A stretch of DNA of 64,000 nucleotides from Dendrocalamus latiflorus (taxonomy: Eukaryota; Streptophyta; Magnoliopsida; Poales; Poaceae). This document shows positions 37,641 to 49,029 of the stretch, piece after piece. A program made the position numbers and the translations under genes. The notes below the pieces were generated by a model, which worked only from the letters and a program-made list of their open reading frames with translations, ran no database searches and was not told the DNA's origin. The stretch covers positions 38,142,622 through 38,206,621 of the forward strand of contig CM029663.1 in assembly GCA_017311315.1 (NCBI GenBank), read 5' to 3'. How positions within the stretch are numbered: position 1 is the stretch's first letter; every line of letters starts with the position of its first letter.

Positions 37641-37674
37641 TCTAATAATCCAATCCTTTTTATTATTGATTCAA

Positions 37675-37808
37675 ATTCACCAAGAATATCATTGATCAGT
37701 TCTATGATTCACCATTATATATCCACCAAGAATATCATTGATTAATTCTACGATCCACTAGTATCCTCCCACCAAGTAAATCACTAATCAGGAACTATAA
37801 TCCAATAC
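37675..37808. repeat. about 45-bp degenerate tandem repeat, 3 copies
   Basis: The words TCACCAAGAATATCATTGAT, TCCACCAAGAATATCATTGA and CCCACCAAGTAAATCACTAA head three units, each followed by a TTCTAxGATxCAC-like part. It follows the 72-bp array directly and shares its CCACC word. Confidence 0.65.
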
Positions 37809-38340
37809 TTGTATTACTCCTCCAAATTCTCGAAAATTCAATTAGATCATCTATTTAGCCTATCTATTCAGCTAGACTCCACCAATTTATTTCTCCCAGA
37901 ACCCCCACTATCATTTCCTATTTATGATCGACATGAATCCACCAATACCTTTATGTGTACACTACAAACATCTATTTCTTTTACTCACGACCCTGCTTAT
38001 TCTTTCCATATTTTATTTTGTAGGAATAGAAATGCCACTATTTGAAATACAATACATAAAATTTCCTGAGACCTAGCAGCTTTAGAACAAAACATAATGT
38101 TCAAGGAATATTAACATGATTTTCCATACATATGGCATCTCACCATATGCCTAATATCACCATAATTTTTCCATACATATGGTATCACACCGCATAACAT
38201 CTTTCAGCGTTATAGCCGCTTAACTTACCACTGGGACGACACCCAGGACAACTCAAATCAGGGCTTTCCACTGCCCTCCACTTTTCCATTCCCATTTTCC
38301 AAACATTTTTAAATAGAACTATATCTAGTTAAGTTCCCAT

Positions 38341-38413
38341 GTCCGCCCTTAACCGTGGGCACGGCTATTCGAATAGTTTTGACTCTGCAGAGTTTGTACA
38401 CTTTACCCACAAG
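38341..38413 (-). promoter_or_regulatory. conserved LTR core in LTR B
   Basis: The plus strand reads CCGTGGGCACGG, then CTATTCGAATAG (perfect palindrome), CTCTGCAGAG and TTTACCCACAAGAG. It is the reverse of the core in LTR C. Confidence 0.8.
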
Positions 38414-41270
38414 AGACAGTTTACTCGTTGCCCCACACGATTCCTTAGTCATGCGGTTGAGCAAACCATCACAGTAACCGTTCAAAGTACCTCGCCCCAT
38501 CCATCATCTCACCCGATGGGCCACTCCCACTTGCGGTGGGTCCCATACGTTGTGCGGGATGTTCCCCTCCTATGCGCCTAGCAGCTGACTCCCCGTACTG
38601 CTAGCACGCCGCAGAGGAACTTCACTCACAAAGAGTGTCCCATTCAAGCCGTCACCCAGAATCGCTACTTGCACCACCACTTCTCCTCCACCGATGATGA
38701 TGACTTTCGGGGTCCGGTAAATTTACTAGGCCAAGTTGTACTTTACAGACTTGTGGTTGCACTTGTTTTACACAGGAGGTCATGACGAGATTCAGTCCTT
38801 AGGGTTATCTGGGCGGTTCTACCACAAACCACACTCTCGTGCACCCCTGCACCACACCCCCGAACCATCCGCCCAGATAAATAAGCAATTTGGGGTTTTT
38901 GGGAATAGAAAATAATCATATCCAACATATACCAGTCATTACCACCATGACTGCCCAACCAAATTTTCTCATGATTAAAAGAGATGCTTGAGAGTTCTCG
39001 CGCCCATGAGTATCTAAGCAACACTAAGCATGGCATATAATTACGGACTTAATTTCAAAAGGTTACTATTATAATTTTTGCTAGGGCGACAAGGTTCTCA
39101 TGTTCAAATATTCCGAAGGAAGGACAATATTAATCAAGTTAGATAATAGGCATTTAACTAGAATTCTAAATTAAACATGTATTTGCATATAAAATAACAG
39201 CATGCAATTTGATAATTTAAACAAAAGTAAATTTGCAGAAAATGTAGGTTCAACATGATCAAAGTATTGACTCGCCTTGCGCGGGTTACCGCGGTCTTGA
39301 GCTCACTCAAAGCTATCTCATTTGATGGTCTTGGGCTTCTGGTCTTTATCTCCACCTTGATCTTGATCTCGCTTGACCCATTGATTCTTCGGGGCTCCAG
39401 TTTCTAGCTATGCGATAAGCGACTGAATCCAAATAAAAGCAAATAACTCAAGAGATCCAAATAAATCCAAACACTTTAAATGCCCGATTTAATTTAATTT
39501 ATACATTTATTACGATTTGAGAATAGAAGGATGATTCGGTTTAATGTGTTGCCAACACAGTGGTAGCTTGATTTGAGCAAGAGAATGAGTTATTTGAATA
39601 GCTTTACCGTGAGGGAAAATTTTAGGATATTAAGAGATCAAAAGTGAGGAAGTGTTTACAGGAATTATTTACTTTGGGACAAGCAGTGGTCAAACATAGC
39701 CGATTGGAGAATGGAGAGGTTCGATCTTTTAATTAATGCCTTTCTATTTATTGATTTTGTATTTATCAGGAAAGTTCCAGGAGTCAGATAAGACTTATGG
39801 ACAAATGGGAGAAATTACCTAAGATATTAAAAAGGGACAGAGTCTTATGAGCTTAGATCACGGAGATGTTATATGAGGTTATTTTTTGTTAGTGCTCGGA
39901 GATATCTAGGTATACTGAGGGTAGATCATGATGAATCGATCTTTGTATTCATAGCTTCCTTTATTATTGTTGTATTTATCAAGGAAGTTCCATGAGTCAA
40001 GACAGACATATGGGTAGGCGTAAGATTGTAGTTGGGGTGTAAATCTTTCATCAAGTTTTATTACTAAATCATTTAACCATATTATTATTATTAGATTAAC
40101 TTTTTGTAAATTCCCTGATAATAGTAAGATAGTTCATGGCACAAATTTAGCTTGATAAATCTTATACATGAGGATGAGATTATTAACCTTGATTGGCATA
40201 CAGTTGACCAATGCTTAGTTTTAATTTAATTGCATCAACCTTTTTCATTATGGACTCATGAGTAACTTCTTATTCCTATTTTTATGCACAATGTGTCTTC
40301 ACATGCAACTAATTAAACTTAAATTTTTAATTTCATTTCATATCCCTGTTAGTGTAATATCACAATTAAACTTTTATTCTCATTTTTATCCACATTTTAT
40401 CTTTCAAGACTGCTTCTAGATATGAGATGAGAGGATGCAAGTGATACACCTTTCTAAGTACTCCCTGCAAGGGGGGCCCACATGTCATAACATCATAACA
40501 GAGACACAGAGAGGGGAAGGGCACTGTCTTCGGCTGAGCTGATGGAGGAGAAGCAAAAGCAGAGGAACAGGGGAGATGCTCGGCCAAGGGAAAGGGGGTG
40601 GTGGCGCCGGCGAAGGACGGCCGGGGAGGCAGTGGTGTCCAGTGAAATGGGAAGCCCAGATGACGACGAAGCTCATGGTGGCGCTAGCTTCGGCCGGGTG
40701 GCACCAAGGCGGGCTGGCGGCGGTGTTAGGCGGCCGGCGGTGAGGTGGGGAAAGGGGCGGCGGCGACCGGAGGGGAAAAGGAAGAAGGTGAGGCGCGCAG
40801 GAGCTACACGGGGTCAAGAGATGTCTTACCATGCGCTGGGCCGAGCCGGAGCAAGTCCGAGGAAGGCCGGCGGCGTGAGTGGGCGGTGGCGCAGAGGGGT
40901 TCACGTCGCCGGCGAGTTGGGGTGGACCACGGTCCCAATCGGTGGTGGGGACGAGTTGAGGGCATCGAGAGGAGGCTCCCTCGGTGAGGAATCGAGCGGT
41001 GGCGCACTTGGCCGGCGGCGGAGAAGATGGCTGCGGGGCGAGGAGGAAGTGGGCGGCCAGCGAGCTTCGAGGCCCCAGGGCCGATTCCTCGCGTTGGGGA
41101 GAAGAAGGGGATGAGGCGAGGCGGACGGGGAGTTGGGGTAGGTTGGGGAGCGGTGGAATTGGCCAGTGGTTGCCGGAGCAGCCGGAAATGGGCGTGAAGG
41201 CGGCGGTGGTCAGTGGGTTGCTTACGGCGGGAGAGGGAGAGGAGTGGAGCGGGGAGCGGGGGGTCGGGGC

Positions 41271-41279
41271 CTCTTATAG
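41271..41279 (-). promoter_or_regulatory. TATA-like box of LTR B
   Basis: The minus strand reads CTATAAGAG in GC-rich surroundings, in the same relation to the GC zone as the better TATA box of LTR A. LTR A1 is inserted about 60 bp upstream of it. Confidence 0.5.
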
Positions 41280-42062
41280 CGACAAGAGGGGGCCGTAGGA
41301 GATCCTGTTGCCGGAGACCACAGCACAGGTGATGGTGTCGGGCCCCCGGATTACCAAACCCGGACCCTCTGTGTATTACAGCACTAGTCTCAGATCAAGG
41401 CTAGTGCACACAGTCAAACAGAATGGGAAACATCACCATCAACGATTTATTACAATAAATAAGAGTACTGACCACCGGGTCAACTTATTACACTGGAGGT
41501 TTCAAGACCTCGCACAATCAAAACACAGCGGAAGCAAAGTGAAATCAAAGTAGACCCATCAAGATGCCACAGGCAGTTGACTGGGGAAGCGCGACCTAGT
41601 CCTCCGGGAAGAATCCATCGCAGCCACAAGCGAAGCAGTAGTCGTAGTCACCTTCTTGAGCTTCAACTTCCTCTGAGATTTTATTTTTAAGTGTAGCATG
41701 TGAGTACATAAAGTACTCCGCAAGTCTTGGGAAAAATGCATAGATGCAAGGCTTCACAAAGGAAGGCTATATGGTTCTTTTGCACAAAGCAACATTTTAA
41801 AATTCAATTACTACTAATTATTTTCGAAGGCATCAAGTTAATAAAGTAAATGTTTTAACAGAATTAATCTTTCTAGTGAAGGTTCCAACTACCAACACTA
41901 ACTAACCAATTACCATTGGTCAAGTTTTAAACTGCGGGTTCCATCCACGCTCTCTGGCTCCATCCGCCAGGATTCCCTTCCGAGAGTTCCCTTCACCCTC
42001 GGAATACAAAACTTTTGATTTTAAAACAAAGCCAGAAATCTACCATGTGAATGCATTCCTTG

Positions 42063-42136
42063 CCCGCCCTTGACCGTGGGCACGGCTATTCGAATAGTTT
42101 TACACTCTGCAGAGGTTGTACAACTTTACCCACAAG
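42063..42136 (-). promoter_or_regulatory. conserved LTR core in LTR A1
   Basis: The plus strand reads CCGCCCTTGACCGTGGGCAC, then GGCTATTCGAATAG, CTCTGCAGAGG and GTACAACTTTACCCACAAG. It contains the perfect 12-bp palindrome CTATTCGAATAG. Confidence 0.85.
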
Positions 42137-43206
42137 AGATAAATTATCCTAAAAGTCAACACGCTTCCTCTGGCATGAGACCCAGATAAAATACCACAAA
42201 GCCTTTACCTTACTCTAATCTAGCTAGACACCACCCGCTGAGGTTTCACCGCAGAAGGGTTAAATCCGTCCAATCTGAAGCCCCCTCTTGCGCCATATGA
42301 GTACAGTAAATCCCTGTCCCTCACTATGAATAACCAGTCCATCCCTGGCATCCACTTTCCACTGGTGGCACCTAAACTAGACTATCATAAGTTAGTCAGC
42401 TAGGTCGTACCCATATAGACTTGTGGTTGTACGGTTAATGCTCAGTCTGGACAAACACAAGCGTCGGTCCTTAATTGACTAGGGTGGAACATACACATTA
42501 CAAGATCTCGTGCTTCCTGCACCAATCCAAACTAACCATCCACCCTAATCTAAACCAATTTTCACATTTTAGTTTATTTTAAAAGAACAGTGGCAACTCC
42601 AATTACCACTAATTTTCATAAACACAGGGGTATTACAATAAATCATAATTTCCCATTTGCAAGATTTCAAAGGTATTAAATAGCGAGACTAAGCATTATA
42701 CTACCATTCCACTATTCACAAAGATTCAGTAATAATCTCATTATTGAGACAAATGAAATTCTAGGGTGACAAAGGTACATGGCATTCAATTTCAATGGAG
42801 GGTATAACAAGGTTGGTTTAACTAACCCTTAAGATTTGAACTAATATTTTATATAAATAGCAATGCACATAATTTAAAATAATTAAAACATTTCAAAATC
42901 ATAGGTTCAAAATGATCAAAGGAGACTTGCCTTCTTGCAGGGTTTCTGGGTCTTCTTGCTGCTGTGAAGAGGGTTCGTTGACAACGTTGGAATCTACGCG
43001 AGAAAAGACGAGGCAACAAAGCAAATAAATACAAATAAAAATTCAAATAAAATCCAAAAATTCAACAGAGGCCATAGTTGGATAGATTATGATTTTAGAT
43101 GAATTTAGAAATTTGAATGGCTGGAATTGGAGTTAAAATGAGAAAGTTATGCTCATTTGAAAATCTCAGATTTGAATAAATCTAGAAATTCCCAAATTTC
43201 TGACAG

Positions 43207-43457
43207 GTGGGGCCCACTGGAATATTAGATTTTAATTTCTATTTTTATTTTGAGAGACTGACAGGTGGGGCCCACTGAACAGTAACCACTGGCGGTCACT
43301 GACATGTGGGACCCACTGGACAGTGAGCCCACGGCTCAGCCTCTGACACATGGGACCCACTGGACTCCGGGCCCACTTGTCAGAGATAGCACAGAGAGGT
43401 GGGGCCCAGGCGGCAGTGGCTAGCGCAGACCGGCGGCCGCTGACGGGTGGGACCCAC
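43207..43457. promoter_or_regulatory. array of GTGGGNCCCAC motifs in LTR A1
   Basis: Perfect GTGGGNCCCAC at 43207, 43265, 43306 and 43447, with near matches at 43350 and 43399. Most sit next to TGACA or TGTCA. The motif contains GGNCCCAC, the known TCP transcription factor binding core. It is upstream of the LTR TATA box (44051-44060) in position but on its transcribed side on the minus strand. Regulatory use is an inference. The same array is in LTR A2 at 58219-58469. Confidence 0.6.
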
Positions 43458-44050
43458 TTGTCAGCCCGGAAAATAAACGAAAAACTCAACCTCCGCGCGC
43501 GGAACCGAGGGCTCGAACGCGCGCCGAGGGAGTCGAGGGAGGGAAGAGCGAGCGGTGATAGCCAAGTGAGCGGGGAGGCTTTGCCTACCCATATAGGGCA
43601 ATCAAACCTTTTGAGTTACCTGCCGGAGGGGAGGCCGGGGAAGGTGGCCGGAGGCAGGGTCGTCGGCGGCGAGGGAGGGTCGGAGGGGTTCGGGTGACGC
43701 GTGAAATGCAATCCTTGAGCGAAGGGGGTTCGGTTGGAGGGGTCGACGAGGTGCGGCGACGAGCGGAGAAGGCCGGCGACGAGGGGGAGGCGGAGCTAGC
43801 TCGGGTTCTCCGGTGCGACGGCGCTCCGGCGGCGGGGAGGGGCGGCTGAGGCGTCAGGGAAGACCGCACGGCCACGGGGGTGCTCGAGGTAGCGGCGGCG
43901 AGCTTCGGGGAAGACCGAGGCGACGGCGATTACTCACCGGAGCACTTACCGGACGCGCACGGGGAGCTTCTGGTGCGACGGCGCTCGGGGCTCAAAGGGA
44001 GAAGTGGAGGGCGCTGGGGGGTGGTGCGGGGAGAGGGGAGGCCGGGGAAG

Positions 44051-44060
44051 CTATTTATAG
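44051..44060 (-). promoter_or_regulatory. TATA box of LTR A1
   Basis: The minus strand reads CTATAAATAG within very GC-rich DNA, a strong plant TATA box. The same site is at 59043-59052 in LTR A2. Confidence 0.7.
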
Positions 44061-45804
44061 GGGCGGAGGAGGGGACACGGGCGCGCAATCGCTCGCCGGT
44101 GTGTCGGCCGGAAAAAGGAAGGAAAGGGGGGAAAACGGGAAAGAGGGGGCGCCGATGGAAGGGGAGCCCGGGAGATCGGGGATTCGGTCGCGGCGGCGTC
44201 CGGGACTTCCAAAACCGAGGAGGGCCGGGTAAGGCAAGGCGGGATCCGGCGCGGTCTCGGTCGGCCGGCGAAAAAGGAAAGAGGGGGAAGGAAAAGGAAG
44301 GCGCCGGCTCCGCGGGGACGACGGATCCGACAGGTGGGCCCCGCGTGTAGTGAGAGAGAGGAGGGAGCGGCCGGGCGGTGCGGATGGCTGCCACGCGGCT
44401 CGGGGAAAAGATCGGGCGGTGGATTGAGGCCGGGCGCGAAGACGCGGCTGACGGGCGGGGCCCGCGGGTCAGTGGAGTGAGGGCGGGAGTGAGAGCGGGC
44501 GGCTGGATGGCCCGCGCGGAGACTCGGCTCATCCGAGCCGTCTACGCGTCGGGCGCGGAGGAGGTGAAGGCGGGGCCGCCGGCTGACGGGCCGGGCCCGC
44601 TGGACAGCGAGGGAGAGGGAGGTGCGGCCTGGATCGGCCGAGCGGCGATGTGGGCGGTCCTGGGCCATCCACGCGTCGGCTGGAGGAAAAAGGGAGGGAT
44701 TTTAATGATTTCTAATTTCAGAAAATGCTAGAAATTTATTTAGGCCTTAGAAAAATATGAAAATACCTCCAAAAATTCCAGAAAAATTCACAGAAGCTCC
44801 TGGAGATATTTTGGATTTAATAAAATTATTTCCAACTACTGTTGATATTAAATTTTCATATTTTGAATTACTTTTTAAATTCTGAAAATAGTTTTTAAAT
44901 TCCAGAAAAATCCAGAAAGGCAATTAAAAGCCAAGTAAAATCCAATTACCTTAAAATAATTAATTTGAATTTAAATTTTTCAAAAAGCCAAATTTTGGGA
45001 TGTGACAGATGGCATGGTGCGCGGGCGCGCCGTGGCATGGCCAGACATGGGCGGAGGGCGCAGGCGCCGTGCGTGAGGGGATGGGGGCAGTTAGCTGACG
45101 CCGTGCCGACGTGGGAGCGCAGGCGTGGACGACGTGCACACAGGAGTTGGGAGGAGACGGGAGCAGGCGCGCGCTGCGGAGGGCGACGTGGGCTCACGGC
45201 AGCCACGCAAGGAAGAAGAAGACAAAGCAGGCTGCGGGGAGAAAGAAAAGGGGAGGAGGCGGGGCAGGAGCCGGGCCCGCGCGCAGAGGAAAGAAGGAGG
45301 AAGGGGGAAGAGAAGGAGGGGCCACTGGCAGTGAAAGAAATGAGGGAAGCAGATAAAGGAGGGGAAGAAGAAGTGGCCCACATGGCATAGAGAGAAGGAA
45401 AGGACAATGCTAGCATTTCAAATTTTTAATGGCTTGAGCTTGATGTCCAAAATCCCCTTTTTGTATGATGGTCGAGCTATATCTAGAATGAATTCTTGGT
45501 CTTTATTATTATTATTATCTGTTTCTGATATTTAAATACAACTTTGATTTAGTGAATTACAATGAATCTTAGGTGGTCAGGGTGAAACACCATTTAGATT
45601 ATTTGTAAGTATTTACTTATTATTATTTTATTTTTCATGATGGCTGTTTTGTGCTCGAGATTTATTTCGACTTATTACTTGCTCAGGGCAAAACTCTGGA
45701 AAACCCAAATAAGGTTTCGGCAAAAATCTCAAATGCTAGCAAGATGTAAAGAAAAATTTTAATTTCTTCCAAATTTTCAAACATTTAAAATTTAGGATGT
45801 TACA

Positions 45805-48800
45805 GATGCCTGGTTAATTATGGCGCTAACAGATGGAGGTGGTGCAGGGCGTGTAATGTGTTGTCATTCTACCACTATTTTTATCATTTTCTTCTCATCA
45901 GTTTGCTTGACCATTGCCGTGCTTGCTGACGAAGGCCATCTTTGACTCTATCTTAAATATTGTGTCAACAGCACATTGTATTATAGACTAGTAGAGGAAA
46001 TCAAACCTAAGAGAGTGGCAAGGTGTAATGAAACCACATCCAATGACAAATCTAGCATCAAAATTTAGAGGGCTAACGGCGCCGACCACGGCTGGCATGG
46101 AGGACAACGGTTGAAGAGCTTGATCTCCTACATCTATCAACGATTAGGACCCTAAATTTCTTCCTGAATCATACACTAGTTTAACATGCGCAATTGTACC
46201 AGCTTGCTTTCCCACCGGCACATGCTCACTTAATACAAGCGCTCGTCTCCAAACCTACACATTCAACTCATAAAATCCTAAAATACTCCATCTTTAGTAG
46301 CTACTTAAGAAAATATCAACACAAACTAAAAATATATACAGAAACAGCACACAAATCTAGCCAGTAATCTAAACATGAAGCTTTAATGACTCCTTCCCCA
46401 AAAAAGAAGTCCATGTGTAAAGATCAATACTAGATATAGTGGCCAAACAATGAAATCTAACTATTCCACCCAATCATTAGGCAACATAATCTCAAGAGAA
46501 AACCCTAAAAATATGAGCGAACTCTTAACATTCTAGCATCGAAACCCTCAAATCTTGCTTCCTGGGACACACATAGATGATGGAACTCCCAACATATCCA
46601 CCAACTGAAGCATCAAGACATCGTGTCAACTACGGCCATTAGTAAAGATCGAATCCTAAGCCTAACCATCAGATTAGCAGATCAACTCACCGCTAAGAAG
46701 GGGAGATCAAGAACCAGAGTCGCTATGGCACCATGCATACAGAGAGCCGATTCAAATATCGCATCCAAGAAAGTAAGCAAGCTACATAGATGAGATTTGG
46801 GGGTTGAGGTGGGAGAGGAGCGGACAGGGGAAAAGGAAAGAGAAGAGACCTGGACCGCTGGACGTCCTCGAAGGACCAACAGTTGAAGAGCTTGATCTCC
46901 TGTGTCTGCGCCTCCACCACCACCATTTCCATCGCCAGCGAAGTCGAACGAGGAGGAGGGGAAGGAGGGAGCTCATGAGGAGGGCACGGGAAGGCACAGG
47001 GGAGACGGACCTTATCCTTATCCATGCTTGCTATTGTGCCAACTAAAGCTCTGAGGGAGGCCGTGGTGGCCGGAGGGCAGGGGCGGCCGGCCGTGGGGTG
47101 TGCCAACCCCACTTGACCCCCTGGTGGGTCCGGCCCTGACTGCATCTAGATGATTCTGGATCATGTATTCTGCCCTTAGTTTATATTTGGCACATGTTGT
47201 TCTTCATTTTTTTTAACCTAACCTTTTTTGTTAGGAATGTTAGGTAAGAATCTTTTTTGTGGAAGATAAGAGATATATTTTTGTCTGAGGAAGATAAGAA
47301 ATAATTTTCAATTGTACAGATCTCAGGAAATATTACCTCTGCTAGGCTTTGTTAGGGGTGTTTGCTCCATTGTCAGATGTTGTGTCCTAATCCTCTGTTT
47401 CAAAATGTTTGTTCACAGCCGTGGGGATCTTTGTTTTAAAATGTTTCTTCCTTGAGAAAATCAAGAGCGTAATTATTATAATGTTTCCTCTCTCTAACCC
47501 CTATTTAAATGTTTTAGAAGAGGCTAAATAATTGTAGTATGCAATTTAATAGCGATATGTATAATCATTTCTCATTATGTTTTATAATCCAGTGCTTTTT
47601 TGGTCAGTTCGCATGGTAGGACGTGAACAAATTATGTGAAGAAGATGGAGTATACGGTCGTCCGGATAGACGAAAACAATCAATCACCTTCAGTTTTCAT
47701 AGTGCTAGTTAGCATAAACATGCAATCCATATTACGCAATGAAACTAACGGATTTTTTTCATTAAAAAATAGCATATTCTCCATTTTGCCAGTGAAAGTT
47801 TTGTATTTCCATTTTTGCCACACTTCGGTTGCATACATGCATGTTTGTTCTCGCAATTGTGGCCTAAATTAATCAGCGCACAGAACTAGCTAGATGTAAA
47901 TGACCATTTTCTCTGTTGTTTCGATTTTTCGTTAAATTATATTTGGGTTCTAAATGTTGCACAAATTTTCATATAATGATTTCAAGAAAATTTCTACTCT
48001 AGATTCCAAAAATTGTGAAAATAGATTTTTAAGTATCTCAGTTGCAAAATTACTAAATTTTAATGGGAAATTCCAAAATTAGAAAGATTTTCATATTTAC
48101 GGAGTATTGAAACTTCAAATATTTCAAGGATGAAACTAAGTTATTAGAATGTAGTTCACACGTATGTGATCATGCGATTTTAAAAAAAAAAATTGCGACT
48201 GGGAGGTCTCGCCGTCAGCAACCACCGCGGTCTACGGTGGTCTAGTTAATACGAAGCGGTGAATGGAATCGTGGACTCCATCAACCTTAAGGGAAGGCCG
48301 CAATCCACGGGGCCAGACCGCCGGACTGCAGCTAGTGCCGTGGGGCGTGACACATGCTTGCTGACGTCCGGCACCGCACGACCACCACGAGGGAGCCTTC
48401 GTGCCGGTGGCGTGCGGGCTCCGCCGGACCGCGTGCGGACGACCGTCCTATGGTCAACATATATGCGGAGTGGTCGACGCCCATTCTGTATGCATACCGC
48501 TTTATCTTATTAGACGCCAGCTGTCTGAATTTTTTGAAATAAACAATTTTTAATCCTTTTATAGAAATAAGCCATGGTTCTTTACAGAAATAAACATAAG
48601 TCGCCAGCCCACAACGCAACTCGCCGGCCCACAACATAACAGGCCCGGTCGCGACGTGGCTCGGCGACTGAGTGATGTGACCGTCCTAGTCGCTCGTTAA
48701 GCAAGGATTTAGGGGAGTAATTGTTGGTCCATTTGTTCTTAATAATCTATAGTTAGTAATTTATTTATAATTTAATTATATTTTAGATTTAGCTTAGTAA

Positions 48801-49029
48801 AGAAAGAATTGAAGATAATTTAGATCTAGTTCAATGTAGAGATAGAAGATTATTTACATCTAGCATGGTTTAACGTTTAGCCAATTTATAGTCTATTCCT
48901 ACTTAATTCAATTTAATTAATTATTCTTGCTACATATAGCTACTTTAGATCATATATAGTTAGTATACTAATTAATTAATTCAATATTTAACACTAAATT
49001 GTTATATACGTAGCGTAGGATCGAAGCTA
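45805..49029. other. flank S: CACTA-associated non-coding DNA with captured gene fragment
   Basis: Begins with the right GATGC of LTR B and continues the DNA left of 36713. It holds an S5 gene fragment (about 46868-46916), a shorter related word near 46100, a GC-rich stretch (48190-48720) with repeated GTCGCC/GGCGAC words and a small hairpin (48221-48241), and otherwise AT-rich DNA. It is repeated at 60797-64000. No intact gene is seen. ORFs here are short and lack recognisable domains. Confidence 0.55.
46868..46916 (-). pseudogene. RPS5: fragment of ribosomal protein S5 gene, first exon
   Basis: The minus strand carries an ATG in good context followed by EAQTQEIKLFNCWSFEDVQ, which matches the N-terminal part of plant 40S ribosomal protein S5 (family text QEIKLFNRWSFEDVQ). 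Arg has become Cys by CGT to TGT, a CpG-type transition. After DVQ the text does not continue into S5, and no later exon is seen, so only the first exon (with some 5' untranslated sequence) is present. Capture of host gene pieces by CACTA and other DNA transposons is known in grasses, and CACTA remains lie on both sides. It is unlikely to make a functional product. Confidence 0.62.

Larger units (their letters stand above)
41336..45007 (-). mobile_element. LTR A1: Del/Tekay solo LTR with intact target duplication
   Basis: 3672 bp. On the minus strand it starts TGTCACATCCCAAAATTTGG and ends ...CGGGGGCCCGACA. The duplication GATGG is at 41331-41335 and 45008-45012. It is nearly identical to LTR A2 (56348-59999): about 14 substitutions and one 20-bp indel (near 43757-43785) by eye. 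No internal region is attached on its left, so it is a solo LTR. It is inserted in LTR B. GC-rich ORFs within (43813-44731, both strands) reflect composition and are not called. Confidence 0.93.
36713..45804 (-). mobile_element. LTR B: long solo LTR (minus), interrupted by LTR A1
   Basis: On the minus strand it starts TGTAACATCCTAAATTTT (45804) and ends ...GGGCCCCTTACA (36713). The duplication GATGC is at 36708-36712 and 45805-45809. Its downstream part aligns with LTR C (for example the word GCAAATAAA(A)xAACCCGAGCC and the GAGCAC...GTGCTCAC block), so B and C are one family. No internal region is present: a solo LTR. Without A1 it is about 5.4 kb. It carries a GC-rich upstream zone (40490-41330 and 45008-45400), a TATA-like site, two tandem arrays and the conserved core. 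Confidence 0.88.

Noticed and set aside
43350..44731. Long Gly/Arg-rich and Pro/Ser-rich ORFs (up to 205 codons) in LTR A1, repeated in A2
   Set aside because: Composition-driven frames in GC-rich LTR DNA; present on both strands over the same bases, no recognisable protein family.
44946..45416. 156-codon minus and 141-codon plus ORFs across the LTR A1 / LTR B border, and the same at 59938-60408
   Set aside because: They cross the end of one LTR into another and oppose each other; an accident of GC content and duplication.
46682..47145. 140-codon minus ORF containing the S5 words as a chimeric gene
   Set aside because: Outside the short S5 stretch the text is low-complexity and frame-accidental; kept only as a gene fragment.
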